From Bacteroidota bacterium (GTDB lineage Bacteria > Bacteroidota > Bacteroidia > Chitinophagales > Chitinophagaceae): DNA of 6,222 nucleotides. Of the stretch, positions 5,919 through 6,222 are shown in pieces. Both the position numbers and the translations under genes were made by a program. The stretch is from the NCBI GenBank assembly GCA_018267795.1, contig JAFDXS010000163.1, forward strand, positions 1 through 6,222. The letters are read 5' to 3'. The stretch's first letter is position 1. Each line of letters starts with the position of its first letter. The notes under the pieces are model-generated. The model was not told where the DNA came from. It did not search any database and worked only from the letters and a program-made list of their open reading frames with translations.

Positions 5919-6222
5919 CTACTTCAGGTCCTGCCATTTTAGTAATCCGCCATGAGAGTTGTCGCCTGGTATTACAGCATTTTTTTCATCGCTAAAGGCT
6001 GCATAGTCTCCATTCATAGGCGTTTTTAACGCCTCGCTATGTATATATATAGCTGTATTGGCATCTAGAAAAGAAGCAGTTGGGTTACTGTAGTTTGCAA
6101 CAAATATTTTAGCATCGCTATTTGGCAGATTGTTTTCACTCATGTATTTCAGCAAGCAGCCCATGTCGTCAAATTTGTATGCCTTCCCTTTACTTGTGAG
6201 TATTTCTGCAGCAAAGCGTTTA
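5919..6222 (-). CDS. nosL: NosL copper chaperone, 5' end outside the window
   Basis: The frame is open to the window edge, giving 100 visible C-terminal residues that begin KRFAAEILTSKGKAYKFDD. The ATG at 6164 lies inside this conserved stretch and is not the real start. The segment FAAEI, then YKFDDMGCLLKYM (visible residues 15-27), and the C-terminal GGLLKWQDL match the NosL family. NosL is a small lipoprotein facing the periplasm that binds Cu(I) and delivers it for assembly of the NosZ copper centres through NosD. The lipobox cysteine and the N-terminal copper-binding Cys/Met motif would lie beyond the window and were not seen. The TAG stop is followed after 1 nt by the nosD ATG. The gene order nosL-nosD-nosF-nosY supports the call. 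Confidence 0.9.
   Translation of the reverse strand, partial: KRFAAEILTSKGKAYKFDDMGCLLKYMSENNLPNSDAKIFVANYSNPTASFLDANTAIYIHSEALKTPMNGDYAAFSDEKNAVIPGDNSHGGLLKWQDLK

Noticed and set aside
6036..6053. Near-palindrome GCTAT...ATAGC in nosL as a regulatory site
   Set aside because: It has one mismatched pair, lies deep in coding sequence and follows from codons for AIYI.
6162..6164. ATG at 6164 (- strand) as the start of a short 81-residue protein
   Set aside because: It falls inside the conserved NosL segment YKFDDMGC, and the frame continues upstream to the edge.

Overview
The window is a dense denitrification / nitric-oxide-response locus from a member of the Bacteroidota, most likely a Chitinophagaceae-type bacterium. 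This assignment rests on the protein style (a DUF2249-fused Ric protein, an Rrf2 regulator starting MFSKSCEYAIRA), the AT-rich spacers, the lack of strong Shine-Dalgarno sites, and a nosLDFY set with no nosR in view. The lineage is an inference from family resemblance; no search was run.

Left half, + strand (1 to about 3140): four tightly packed genes that look like one transcription unit. They are the 3' part of a stand-alone hemerythrin-like (HHE) protein, an Rrf2-family regulator with a three-cysteine Fe-S motif, a 12-helix membrane protein resembling the heme-copper oxidase / NO reductase catalytic subunit, and a di-iron Fe-S repair protein of the Ric/YtfE/ScdA family with an N-terminal DUF2249 domain. 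The gene junctions are 2 nt, 35 nt and a 4-nt overlap. A strong GC-rich hairpin with a short T tract closes the unit.

Right half, - strand (3202 to 6222, read right to left): nosL (5' end outside the window), nosD, nosF and nosY, separated by 1 nt and then two 4-nt ATGA overlaps. Together they encode the copper chaperone NosL and the NosDFY ABC-type complex that supports assembly of the copper centres of nitrous oxide reductase. nosZ is expected beyond the right edge but is not visible.

The two units converge on the hairpin at 3103-3132. Read together, the right unit matures the enzyme that removes N2O, and the left unit probably senses NO (Rrf2) and handles the damage NO does to iron centres (Ric, hemerythrin). 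The least understood member is the membrane protein at 850-2118. It appears to keep the low-spin heme ligands of a NorB-like protein while lacking several active-site residues. No RNA genes, CRISPR arrays, insertion sequences or other mobile elements were seen, and no gene-free stretch exceeds about 110 bases.
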